Assembly (NCBI GenBank): GCA_001001925.1
Contig: LCLH01000020.1
Coordinates: forward strand, 1-23,604
DNA length: 23,604 nt
Origin: Candidatus Magasanikbacteria bacterium GW2011_GWC2_45_8
GTDB lineage: Bacteria > Patescibacteriota > Patescibacteriia > Magasanikbacterales > UBA10146
Direction of reading: 5' to 3'
The position numbers and the translations under genes are program-made. Within the stretch, counting starts at the first letter, position 1, and each line of letters begins with the position of its first letter. This document shows, in pieces, positions 5,582-13,002 of the stretch. Under the pieces are notes generated by a model. That model was given only the letters and a program-made list of their open reading frames with translations. It did no database searches and was not told the origin of the DNA.

Positions 5582-7072
5582 ATGAAAACAGATCAATTGA
5601 TTGAAACACTTAAAAAACAAATTTCCTCATTTGAGGGAACTGTCCAAACCGCCGAAGTGGGAACCGTGGTGGAAGTGGGGGACGGCATTGCGCGCATGAC
5701 CGGTCTCCAAAAATGTCAGGCGGCTGAAATGCTTGAATTCCCGGGCGGCACGCTTGGCATGGCACTCAACTTGGAGCAAGAAACTGTTGGTGCAATTTTA
5801 TTTGGAGAGTACAAACATATTAAAGAAGGCGATACGGTAAAACGTACCGGGCGTATTTTGTCCATTCCTGTGGGTGACGCATTTCTTGGGCGCGTAGTAA
5901 ATCCGCTTGGAGAGGCGATAGACGGTGGTGCAAAACTTACTTCTGATACTTTTTACCCCATAGAAAAAATTGCGCCGGGCGTTATGACTCGTGAACCGGT
6001 AACCACTCCGGTACAAACCGGCTTGAAAGCAATTGATGCAATGATCCCTATAGGCCGCGGTCAGCGTGAATTGATCATTGGAGACCGCCAAACCGGAAAA
6101 ACTGCTGTGGCGATTGATACCATCATTAACCAAAAAGGCAAAAATCTTATCTGTATTTATGTTGCCATTGGACAAAAAGAATCAAAAATTGCGCGTATTG
6201 TGGCAAAATTAAAAGAAGAAGGCGCAATGGATCACACGATTTTAGTGGTTGCGGGTGCTTCTGATTCCGCTTCTCTTAACTTTATCGCGCCATACGCAGG
6301 CTCCACGCTGGCCGAGTACTTCATGGATAAAGGCAAAGATGTGCTCGTAGTGTATGACGATCTTTCAAAACACGCATGGGCATATCGTGAAATTTCTTTG
6401 CTTTTGCGTCGTCCCCCAGGCCGTGAGGCGTATCCGGGTGATGTTTTTTATTTGCACTCCCGTTTGTTGGAACGCGCGTGCCGTTTGAACAAAGAAAACG
6501 GTGGAGGCTCTATTACGGCACTGCCAATTATTGAAACACAGGCGGGTGATGTTACCGCATATATTCCTACTAATGTTATTTCCATTACTGATGGACAAAT
6601 TTATTTGGAAAGTGATTTATTCTATCGCGGTATTCGTCCGGCCTTGAATGTGGGGCTCTCGGTTTCTCGTGTAGGTTCCGCCGCACAGATTAAACCAATG
6701 AAAAAAGTGGCAGGGAAGCTCCGTTTGAGCTTGGCCCAATTCCGCGAGCTTGAATCGTTTGCGCAATTTGCGAGCGACCTTGACGGCGCCACCAAACAAC
6801 AAATTGAACGCGGTGCTCGCATTGTGGAAGTACTAAAACAGCTTCAGTTTGAACCAATGCCGGTTGCTGATCAGGTGGCAATTTTGTATGCGGTTACGAA
6901 CGGCTATTTGGATACCGTACCTTTGAATGAAGTAAAAAAATGGGAATCAAATTTCCTCGCGCATTTCAACAGCACAACGAGCGAACTCGCTTCTCTGATA
7001 GCAGGCGGCACGTGGGATGATAAAATAGAAAATCAGTTGAAAGAAGTAATTAATTCGTTCAAAGAAGCCTAA
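5582..7072 (+). CDS. atpA: F0F1 ATP synthase subunit alpha
   Basis: This 496-residue protein is full length for the family. The P-loop GDRQTGKTAVAID (167-179) binds the non-catalytic nucleotide. Other signature blocks are VGDAFLGRVVNPLGEAIDG, ITALPIIETQAGDVTAYIPT and the RGIRPALNVGLSVSRVGSAA block that carries the arginine finger reaching into the beta catalytic site. The N-terminal beta-barrel (about 25-95) and C-terminal helical domain are intact. Three copies alternate with three beta subunits in the F1 head. It starts 13 bases after atpH and ends 2 bases before atpG; no Shine-Dalgarno sequence precedes the ATG. Confidence 0.98.
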   Translation: MKTDQLIETLKKQISSFEGTVQTAEVGTVVEVGDGIARMTGLQKCQAAEMLEFPGGTLGMALNLEQETVGAILFGEYKHIKEGDTVKRTGRILSIPVGDAFLGRVVNPLGEAIDGGAKLTSDTFYPIEKIAPGVMTREPVTTPVQTGLKAIDAMIPIGRGQRELIIGDRQTGKTAVAIDTIINQKGKNLICIYVAIGQKESKIARIVAKLKEEGAMDHTILVVAGASDSASLNFIAPYAGSTLAEYFMDKGKDVLVVYDDLSKHAWAYREISLLLRRPPGREAYPGDVFYLHSRLLERACRLNKENGGGSITALPIIETQAGDVTAYIPTNVISITDGQIYLESDLFYRGIRPALNVGLSVSRVGSAAQIKPMKKVAGKLRLSLAQFRELESFAQFASDLDGATKQQIERGARIVEVLKQLQFEPMPVADQVAILYAVTNGYLDTVPLNEVKKWESNFLAHFNSTTSELASLIAGGTWDDKIENQLKEVINSFKEA

Positions 7073-7074
7073 AT

Positions 7075-7971
7075 ATGGCCGTCAACACCAAAATAATCAA
7101 GCGCCGCATCAAGTCCATCACCAACACCAAGAAAATGACCAAGGCGATGGAGATGATTTCTGCGGTGAAAATGCGCAAGGCGGTGGCGCAAGCGGCTTAT
7201 ACGCGTGCATATGCGCATGCGGCACGCGCTATTTTGGCGGATTTGGCCGAACGCGTTGATGTTGCTTCTCACCCTTTGCTTGAACGGCGTGAGGTCAAAA
7301 ACACCGCTCTGGTTGTAATAACTTCAAACAGAGGTTTGGCGGGAGGGTTTAACAGCAAGCTCATTCAAACCGCTCACGAATATATCATGGAATCGGATCG
7401 GCGCGGTGAACAGGTGGAGATTGTTTTACTGGGAAAAAAAGGGAAAAAATTATTTCAGCATTTTAAACATACTATTGCGGCGGAATTTGAAAAGGTGGAT
7501 ATTGTGAGCCATATCAATGAAATCATGCCTATGGCGCGCATGCTTATAAAAGAGTATCAAGAAAAAAAGTACGATAAAATTGCCGTTGTGTTTACGGATT
7601 TTAAATCCGCGCTCCAACAAATCGCCCGTGTAGCGGAAATTGCGCCACTTGATTCGCGAACCATTTTGATGAAGCAGGAAAAAGAAGAAGTAAAAGAGGG
7701 TGCTCATACGGAATTTGAATTTTTATTTGAACCGGATCCCGCATTTGTTTTAAACCAACTCTTGCCGCGTATGATGGAAATGCAGATTTATCAGGCAGTG
7801 CTAGAATCCGACGCATCGGAACATTCCGCGCGCATGATGGCAATGCGCAACGCCTCTGACGCGGCAACAGATATGATTAAAGATTTAGTGTTTACATTCA
7901 ACCAAGCGCGCCAGGCGTCCATTACACAGGAAATTGCTGAAATTGCGGGCGGAGCCGCGGCGCTCGGATAA
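7075..7971 (+). CDS. atpG: F0F1 ATP synthase subunit gamma
   Basis: This 298-residue central rotor shaft subunit has the conserved N-terminal helix IKRRIKSITNTKKMTKAMEM followed by SAVKMRKA, and the C-terminal helix MRNASDAATDMIKDLVFTFN that closes with QARQASITQEIAEI. These two form the antiparallel coiled coil that turns inside the alpha3beta3 head. The central Rossmann-like domain includes LVVITSNRGLAGGFNSKL. Length is normal. It lies 2 bases after atpA; the 38-base AT-rich gap to atpD holds a 12-base palindrome. Confidence 0.98.
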   Translation: MAVNTKIIKRRIKSITNTKKMTKAMEMISAVKMRKAVAQAAYTRAYAHAARAILADLAERVDVASHPLLERREVKNTALVVITSNRGLAGGFNSKLIQTAHEYIMESDRRGEQVEIVLLGKKGKKLFQHFKHTIAAEFEKVDIVSHINEIMPMARMLIKEYQEKKYDKIAVVFTDFKSALQQIARVAEIAPLDSRTILMKQEKEEVKEGAHTEFEFLFEPDPAFVLNQLLPRMMEMQIYQAVLESDASEHSARMMAMRNASDAATDMIKDLVFTFNQARQASITQEIAEIAGGAAALG

Positions 7972-7997
7972 AAAAATAATCAATTAAAAAATAATAC

Positions 7998-8009
7998 ATA
8001 CTATAGTAT
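7998..8009. repeat. 12-base perfect palindrome abutting the atpD start
   Basis: ATACTATAGTAT is self-complementary over 12 bases and ends at the base just before the atpD ATG. It shares the core ATACTATAG with the palindrome over the atp promoter. Being AT-only at most positions, it may be chance. Confidence 0.35.
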
Positions 8010-9383
8010 ATGAAAAATATAGGGACAATCTCACAAATTATCGGCGTGGTGGTGGACGTGACGTTTGAAGAAAAATTGCCGGAAATTTTTTCCGCTTTAA
8101 CCATTAAAACAACCACAAGCCAAACCGTGGTGCTTGAGGTTCAACAGCATATTGGCTCCAACACCGTGCGTACCATCGCAATGGGCTCAACGGATGGTCT
8201 TGCGCGCGGGCAAGAAGTGTTAGATACAGGTAAACCCATTTCCGTGCCCGTTGGCCCTGGGACGTTGGGCAGAATGTTTAACGTGGTGGGTGAAACAATT
8301 GATAACAAAGGAGAAGTAAAAACGGAAAAATTATATTCAATTCATCGTCCGGCACCGGAATTTAAACAACAATCAACAAAAACAGAAATTTTAGAAACCG
8401 GCATCAAAGTGGTTGATTTGATTTGCCCTTTCTTAAAAGGCGGCAAAATCGGTTTGTTTGGCGGCGCCGGTGTGGGCAAAACCGTGGTGATTCAAGAGCT
8501 TATCCGCAATATCGCTTCAGAACATGGCGGATATTCAATGTTTGCCGGCGTTGGGGAGCGTTCTCGTGAGGGAAATGACTTGTATCGTGAAATGGAATCG
8601 TCAGGAGTGCTTTCAAAAACAGCGTTGGTGTTTGGCCAAATGAATGAACCGCCGGGAGCCCGCGCACGCGTTGCTTTGACCGCGCTTGCAATGGCAGAAT
8701 ATTTCCGTGATGAAGAGGGAAAAGATTTATTGCTTTTTATTGATAACATTTTCCGCTTCACCCAAGCAGGTTCGGAGGTGTCAGCTCTGTTAGGTCGCAT
8801 GCCTTCTGCAGTGGGGTACCAACCAACTCTTGCGTCAGAGATGGGAGCTTTACAAGAACGCATCACCTCAACGGAAAAAGGATCTATCACCTCCGTGCAA
8901 GCAGTGTATGTGCCGGCAGATGACCTAACAGATCCTGCGCCTGCAACAACCTTTGCGCATCTTGATTCTACCGTTGTGCTTTCCCGCGCGCTTTCTGAAT
9001 TGGGTATTTATCCCGCGGTGGATCCGTTGGACTCCAACTCAACAATTTTAGACGTGAATATTGTTGGCAAAGAACATTACGCTGTCGCGCGCGAAGTGCA
9101 ATCCGTACTTCAACGCTACAAAGACTTGCAAGATATCATTGCGATTTTGGGTATGGAAGAATTGAGCGATGCGGACAAACAAACTGTTTCCCGCGCGCGC
9201 AAAATTCAAAAATTCCTTTCCCAGCCATTCTTTGTGGCAGAAACATTTACCGGAGTGAACGGCAAATATGTGCCGGTCAAAGAGACGATTCGCGGGTTTA
9301 AAGAAATTTTGGAAGGCAAACACGATGATGTGCCGGAACAGAATTTTTATATGAAAGGAACCATTGACGAAGTGAGAATGTAA
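8010..9383 (+). CDS. atpD: F0F1 ATP synthase subunit beta (catalytic)
   Basis: This 457-residue catalytic subunit makes or hydrolyses ATP. The P-loop GGAGVGKTVVIQELI starts at 151, the catalytic glutamate region GERSREGNDLYREME starts at 182, the Walker B is LLLFIDNIFRFTQAGSEVS, and ALLGRMPSAVGYQPTLASEM and VYVPADDLTDPAPATTFAHL are near-invariant blocks. The DELSEED-type lever reads MEELSDAD. Full length, no missing catalytic residue. It follows atpG after an AT-rich 38-base gap and precedes atpC by 12 bases. Confidence 0.98.
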   Translation: MKNIGTISQIIGVVVDVTFEEKLPEIFSALTIKTTTSQTVVLEVQQHIGSNTVRTIAMGSTDGLARGQEVLDTGKPISVPVGPGTLGRMFNVVGETIDNKGEVKTEKLYSIHRPAPEFKQQSTKTEILETGIKVVDLICPFLKGGKIGLFGGAGVGKTVVIQELIRNIASEHGGYSMFAGVGERSREGNDLYREMESSGVLSKTALVFGQMNEPPGARARVALTALAMAEYFRDEEGKDLLLFIDNIFRFTQAGSEVSALLGRMPSAVGYQPTLASEMGALQERITSTEKGSITSVQAVYVPADDLTDPAPATTFAHLDSTVVLSRALSELGIYPAVDPLDSNSTILDVNIVGKEHYAVAREVQSVLQRYKDLQDIIAILGMEELSDADKQTVSRARKIQKFLSQPFFVAETFTGVNGKYVPVKETIRGFKEILEGKHDDVPEQNFYMKGTIDEVRM

Positions 9384-9395
9384 AATGCTTGTTTT

Positions 9396-9848
9396 ATGAG
9401 CAAAGGAGTATTGCACATACAATTGACAACCCCTGAACGCATTGTGTATAAAGCAGATGTGGAAGAATTGAGTTTGCCCACTTCAATGGGTGAAATTACC
9501 GTTCTTCCAAATCACATACCGCTTATTGCCACCCTTGCGCAAGGAGAAATTCGTGCAAGAGAGGTAGGGGGCGAAAAAATTTTCGCGTGTTCCGGAGGGT
9601 TTATAGAAATCAAGCCGGACGGCACAGTGGTGATCCTGGCGGACAATGCCGAACGCGCGGAAGAAATAGACGAGGCGCGCGCGGATATCGCTCGCAAACG
9701 AGCGGAAGAATTAATGAAAGAAAAGGTTACGGATCAAGTGGAGTATGCCGCCATTTCAACCAAATTGGAACGTGAATTGGCGCGCTTGCGTGTTGTGCGC
9801 AAACACCGTAACCGCCACGCCAGCACAACTCCGCCCCAAACATCTTAA
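9396..9848 (+). CDS. atpC: F0F1 ATP synthase subunit epsilon
   Basis: This 150-residue protein has the N-terminal beta-sandwich (about 1-88, including TPERIVYKADVEELSLPTSM and GEITVLPNHIPLIATLAQGE) and the C-terminal helical hairpin (about 95-140) that can regulate ATP hydrolysis. The family is usually 130-140 residues; the additional tail is basic and Ser/Thr/Pro-rich. Epsilon sits at the foot of the gamma shaft and connects F1 to the c-ring. It is last of the canonical subunits, and the following carbonic-anhydrase-like gene starts only 16 bases later. Confidence 0.95.
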   Translation: MSKGVLHIQLTTPERIVYKADVEELSLPTSMGEITVLPNHIPLIATLAQGEIRAREVGGEKIFACSGGFIEIKPDGTVVILADNAERAEEIDEARADIARKRAEELMKEKVTDQVEYAAISTKLERELARLRVVRKHRNRHASTTPPQTS

Positions 9849-9864
9849 CGCATAATTTTTTTCT

Positions 9865-10917
9865 ATGCCAAAAGGTTCGCTCAAACAATTTCTTCTTGAC
9901 CACAACAAAAAACAGAGTAGTCTGTTTATCAGTCCGGACGCGGCGCTTCAACGCCGATTGTATCGTGCAAAATTTCCCACGGAAATTGCTGCGCTCAAGT
10001 GCATGGACGGGCGTCTTAACCTTCCGCTCATGACCAACACGCCGCCAGGCATTATTCTTCCGTTTCGGAACATTGGAGGTATATTTGACGTAGGGTGGCC
10101 GTTTTTTGGATCCCTACTCATAGATTTTGCCAACTACGCCGTGCGCAAAGGACGGCATGGTTTGATTTTTGTGACCTACCACTGGTCAAAAGGAGATATG
10201 CATCGCGGATGTAAAGGTTTTAAATATGAAACTGACGCCGCACGCGTCTATACAAAAGAATTGCGTAAAGAGATAGAAGATGTGTTTGGAGCCGGGCGTT
10301 CTGTTATTTATCCCATCCAGGTAGGAGTAGAGACCGATGAAGACGCACTGGTGCTCCATGGCAATGACGGAGAGATTTTAGATTTAGCTACTGCATCTTT
10401 AAAAACTGAAGAAGATATTTTGAAGGCGATTGAACGGCTTTTCCCCGATATGCCGGACAGAATCAGAAAAGATTTGGTACCGCTTCTCATAGGCAATATC
10501 GCGCATATCAGCTACATACGATCATCGGGAAGACCACTTGAAGAGGCGCAACACAAAGAACAGATACTTGCCATCGGCCGTGGATTTGATTGGTTGCATT
10601 TGCCCAACAAGGCTCTCATTGTGGGTCCGTATAGTTACGATTTAGAAAAACCAATTTCAACCGCCGCACGGCTTCTGCAAGGGAATCTGGCGGAGGGAAG
10701 AATTCCAAAAAATGAGGGATTGGTGCTTCTTGCATCTGCATCATTTCGCGACGAAGCGGGTCCTGAACGCATCTGGGCAGCTAAAAAAGCGCAATCGCTT
10801 GCAAAACTTGCACTCAAAGTCATTAGACAAGATGTCCCGGAGCTAGAGGATGAGTTTGATGTGCTGGTTGGTACCATGAATCTCAATACCCGCCTTTTTA
10901 CCCCAATTGAGCAGTAA
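9865..10917 (+). CDS. Beta-carbonic-anhydrase-like protein resembling carboxysome shell CA (CsoSCA)
   Basis: This 350-residue protein carries a complete beta-CA-type metal site in its N-terminal part: Cys46-x-Asp48-x-Arg50 in AALKCMDGRL (the zinc Cys and Asp-Arg dyad) and, downstream, TYHWSKGDMHRGCKG with His106, His113 and Cys116. His106 to Cys116 resembles the widely spaced His/Cys of CsoSCA, while His113-x-x-Cys116 would be the classical HxxC. The intermediate GGIFDVGWPFFG also recalls CsoSCA. Residues 200-350 have no assigned function. The predicted reaction is CO2/bicarbonate interconversion, probably cytosolic, since there is no signal peptide. It starts 16 bases after atpC with no intervening terminator or promoter, so co-transcription with the ATP synthase is likely. 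No carboxysome gene is present. Fold is fairly likely; activity is inferred. Confidence 0.68.
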   Translation: MPKGSLKQFLLDHNKKQSSLFISPDAALQRRLYRAKFPTEIAALKCMDGRLNLPLMTNTPPGIILPFRNIGGIFDVGWPFFGSLLIDFANYAVRKGRHGLIFVTYHWSKGDMHRGCKGFKYETDAARVYTKELRKEIEDVFGAGRSVIYPIQVGVETDEDALVLHGNDGEILDLATASLKTEEDILKAIERLFPDMPDRIRKDLVPLLIGNIAHISYIRSSGRPLEEAQHKEQILAIGRGFDWLHLPNKALIVGPYSYDLEKPISTAARLLQGNLAEGRIPKNEGLVLLASASFRDEAGPERIWAAKKAQSLAKLALKVIRQDVPELEDEFDVLVGTMNLNTRLFTPIEQ

Positions 10918-10948
10918 TTTTAGCCATTTTTTGCCCCTCATGGTTTAG

Positions 10949-10968
10949 ACCCCTGTGAGGGGTTTTTG
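10949..10968 (+). terminator. Strong intrinsic terminator ending the atp operon
   Basis: ACCCCT (10949-10954), loop GTG, AGGGGT (10958-10963) is followed by a T-run to 10967. A competing longer stem pairs CCCCTCA (10934-10940) with TGAGGGG (10956-10962). It lies about 30 bases after the CA-like gene. Confidence 0.85.
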
Positions 10969-10977
10969 TTATCCACA
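10969..10977 (+). promoter_or_regulatory. DnaA-box-like site (TTATCCACA)
   Basis: This perfect TTATCCACA lies directly after the T-run of the terminator and 18 bases upstream of the next -35 box, a position where a bound protein could influence the promoter. Confidence 0.4.
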
Positions 10978-10995
10978 ATTTTTTTTACATCTATA

Positions 10996-11024
10996 TTGAC
11001 TTTTCAGCGATTTTACGATATTAT
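10996..11024 (+). promoter_or_regulatory. Sigma70-type promoter of the second CA-like gene
   Basis: TTGACT (10996-11001) and TATTAT (11019-11024) are spaced by 17 bases. The start site would be near 11031, giving an 83-base leader to ATG 11114. Confidence 0.72.
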
Positions 11025-11113
11025 TATGTTTCGCAAAATGGTTTTGATATTTCTTAAGCGAAGTGCGCTTTTTGGAATGTCTGACCTCTTCGTTCTTTCA
11101 AAAGGTCTTTACC

Positions 11114-11683
11114 ATGCCACAGCTTGACCAAAATGAAGTCCACTTCTTTGAAGAGCTCCGAGAAGCAGGCGTACTGGAAGATGTGAATGGAAATTGCTTG
11201 GATACTTCAAAAGGGGTGATTCTTGTCACCTGCGCTGACGGAAGTCATTTTGGCGACATTTTCAAGCGTCAAAGCGAAATGACACCTCTAATTCATACTT
11301 TGGCGCTGAACGGGGGCGGGCTGATTTTGCCTCATCGTTCACCGGCGAACATGCCCATTGGGATGTCACCAACAGGGGGTATGATTTGTCTCGGCGACAT
11401 TTACATGAGTCAAATTTCTGTCGCTCAAGAGTTGAAGGGAATCAGCGTGGTCGCGCTCCATGTTCACTTCCCGTGCGGCATAGCAAGGCTGCACAACATC
11501 GGCTCCCGCCATCTCATGGAGCTACTTGTGGCCGCCAAGACCCGTATCAAGGCTGAAACGTCCGAAGGGACAAAGGTTGCAGCGTGTCTCCACATCGCAT
11601 GGCCTGACGGTCGCAAACGCACCTACTTTGTCTCACGAGATAAGTGGACAGAGTACCTTCAAGCAACAGGATCTCAATCATAG
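11114..11683 (+). CDS. Diverged beta-carbonic-anhydrase-like protein
   Basis: This protein has 189 residues from ATG 11114, which is preceded by AAAAGG and is preferred to GTG 11063, whose extra 17 residues look non-conserved. A beta-CA-like arrangement is visible: Cys40-x-Asp42 in LVTCADGSHFGD and His118-x-x-Cys121 in ALHVHFPCGIARLHN, which would supply the zinc Cys-His-Cys set. The dyad arginine expected two residues after the Asp is Ser44, so classical CA catalysis is doubtful. The segment LALNGGGLILPHRSP between the motifs is rich in glycine and may form the site wall. It has its own promoter and terminator and follows another CA-like gene. I infer a CA-fold metalloprotein of unknown substrate. 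Confidence 0.6.
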   Translation: MPQLDQNEVHFFEELREAGVLEDVNGNCLDTSKGVILVTCADGSHFGDIFKRQSEMTPLIHTLALNGGGLILPHRSPANMPIGMSPTGGMICLGDIYMSQISVAQELKGISVVALHVHFPCGIARLHNIGSRHLMELLVAAKTRIKAETSEGTKVAACLHIAWPDGRKRTYFVSRDKWTEYLQATGSQS

Positions 11684-11711
11684 ATCCCATTACCGTAAGC
11701 CAAACCCTTTT

Positions 11712-11744
11712 AAACACCACAAACCGGTGTTTTATTTTTTTATT
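11712..11744 (+). terminator. Intrinsic terminator of the second CA-like gene
   Basis: AAACACC (11712-11718), loop ACAAACC, GGTGTTT (11726-11732) is followed by a long T-rich tract to 11744. It shares CAA(A)CCGGTGTTTT plus T-tract with the hairpin at 3003. Confidence 0.72.
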
Positions 11745-11776
11745 TTGACACCTCTAGGAACACCTTGTGGCATACT
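11745..11776 (+). promoter_or_regulatory. Probable promoter of the DNA glycosylase gene
   Basis: A consensus TTGACA (11745-11750) is followed by an extended-type -10, TGG-CATACT (CATACT at 11771-11776). The spacer is 20 bases, longer than ideal. The start site would be about 11783, which favours ATG 11800 over GTG 11767 as translation start. Confidence 0.5.
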
Positions 11777-11799
11777 CTGATACTTGGTACAATCATCTT

Positions 11800-12597
11800 A
11801 TGAATCCACAGGCGATTTTCAATGAATTACATACTCTTTACGACCATCAAGGGTGGTGGCCGCTCACATTGACAAAGATACCTACAAAGGCTCGATTTCC
11901 CGTTTTACGTGTAGAAAACGGCGTTACCTATGGCATACCATGGAAGAAATTAAGCGCTTTCAAAACACGTAACTACGACCCATTTTTTGACATTGCTACA
12001 GGCGCCATACTCACACAAAACACGGCATGGAGAAATGTTGCTCAAGCACTGCTCAATTTGGCGCACCATCATCTTTTGACCGCCTCTGCCATTGCACGCG
12101 CAAACCCTCGCACCATAGAAAAATACATACGACCAAGCGGTTATTTCAAACAAAAAACGCGCAAACTCAAATTGTTTGCCGAGTATATCCGGAAAGAATA
12201 TGGTGGTGACATGCGGAGGCTATTAAAAAAAGACACTCTTGTTGCGCGCGCTGAATTATTACAGTTGTGGGGCATAGGCAAAGAAACTGCGGATTCCATT
12301 TTACTGTATGCCGGCAATCAGCCGATCTTTGTGGTTGATGCTTATACCAAGCGATTATGTGCACACCATGGTATTGTCCGTAAAGAATACGACGATTATC
12401 AAAAATTATTTATGACCGATTCTCATATCGCAACGCGTTGTATGCGTAATCGCGTAGCATATTATCAAGAATTCCACGCGCTTATTGTGCGGTGGGGGAA
12501 GGGAAAGGTCGTTGAGGCAAAAACTTTGAGGGGACTACGAGCCGTGACTGACGGGGAGTCTGAGCAAAAATTCAACAGAATTTTTGCATGCCCCTAA
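11800..12597 (+). CDS. HhH-GPD DNA glycosylase, endonuclease III / MagIII-like
   Basis: This protein has 265 residues from ATG 11800. The N-terminal HQGWWPLT and the block DIATGAILTQNTAWRNVAQA (64-83) are typical of endonuclease-III-related base-excision glycosylases. The helix-hairpin-helix reads LLQLWGIGKETADSILLYAG (153-172) and the catalytic aspartate is Asp180 in IFVVDAYTKRL. The lysine used by bifunctional Nth at the GRKTA position is Glu162 here, with Lys161 before it, suggesting a monofunctional glycosylase such as 3-methyladenine DNA glycosylase MagIII. The C-terminal four-cysteine Fe-S loop found in Nth is absent. The substrate cannot be read from sequence. Its last codons form a 10-bp perfect inverted repeat (12564-12587). 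Confidence 0.8.
   Translation: MNPQAIFNELHTLYDHQGWWPLTLTKIPTKARFPVLRVENGVTYGIPWKKLSAFKTRNYDPFFDIATGAILTQNTAWRNVAQALLNLAHHHLLTASAIARANPRTIEKYIRPSGYFKQKTRKLKLFAEYIRKEYGGDMRRLLKKDTLVARAELLQLWGIGKETADSILLYAGNQPIFVVDAYTKRLCAHHGIVRKEYDDYQKLFMTDSHIATRCMRNRVAYYQEFHALIVRWGKGKVVEAKTLRGLRAVTDGESEQKFNRIFACP
12564..12587. repeat. 10-bp perfect inverted repeat in the glycosylase 3' end
   Basis: GCAAAAATTC (12564-12573), loop AACA, GAATTTTTGC (12578-12587). Outer GGGG (12553-12556) and CCCC (12591-12594) can extend the stem across mismatches. A T5 run follows at 12601-12605, so it may act as an imperfect terminator embedded in the last codons. Confidence 0.6.
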
Positions 12598-12632
12598 AGG
12601 TTTTTGCCTCAAAAAGACTTTTAATTTTCACT

Positions 12633-13001
12633 ATGCCCCTCAACATATCGCATCTTAACACTGAACAGCAAAACGCGGTAACGCACGGAGCGGGGCCTTT
12701 GCTTTTGGTTGCGGGAGCAGGCACTGGCAAAACGGCAGTCATAACGCATCGCATCGCGCACCTTATAGACCAAGGTTCTGCAAAATCAAACGAAATCCTT
12801 GCTCTCACCTTTACGGAAAAAGCGGCGGCGGAGATGGAAGAACGCATTGACCGTCTGTTGCCCTACGGATACATTGATCTGTGGGTGAGTACATTTCATA
12901 GTTTTGCCGACCGTTTGCTCAAAACGCACGCACTGGACATTGGCATCTCCAATGAATACAAACTGCTAACTCAAACGGACGCATGGCTCTTAAAAATTTG
13001 A
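12633..13001 (+). CDS. UvrD/PcrA-type helicase, N-terminal fragment (frameshifted)
   Basis: This fragment has 122 residues from ATG 12633, preferred to an earlier ATG at 12588 that overlaps the previous gene and adds non-family sequence. It holds the superfamily 1A Q-motif LNTEQQNAV, the P-loop VAGAGTGKTAVITHRI (GAGTGKT at 28-34), motif Ia LALTFTEKAAAEMEERI and motif Ib WVSTFHSFADRLL. The frame stops at TGA 12999-13001, right after QTDAWLLK. Homologues continue through about half a dozen more residues into a DYYRPLGNP block, which here begins in a different frame at 13003. It is part of the same ancestral gene as the next entry and would lack helicase activity alone. Confidence 0.85.
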   Translation: MPLNISHLNTEQQNAVTHGAGPLLLVAGAGTGKTAVITHRIAHLIDQGSAKSNEILALTFTEKAAAEMEERIDRLLPYGYIDLWVSTFHSFADRLLKTHALDIGISNEYKLLTQTDAWLLKI

Positions 13002-13002
13002 T

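Noticed and set aside
9865..10917. Carboxysome or other microcompartment locus
   Set aside because: Only the CsoSCA-like protein is present; no shell protein or RuBisCO gene occurs in the window.
11063..11113. GTG 11063 as the start of the second CA-like gene
   Set aside because: The extra residues look unrelated to the family, while ATG 11114 has an AAAAGG element at a suitable distance.
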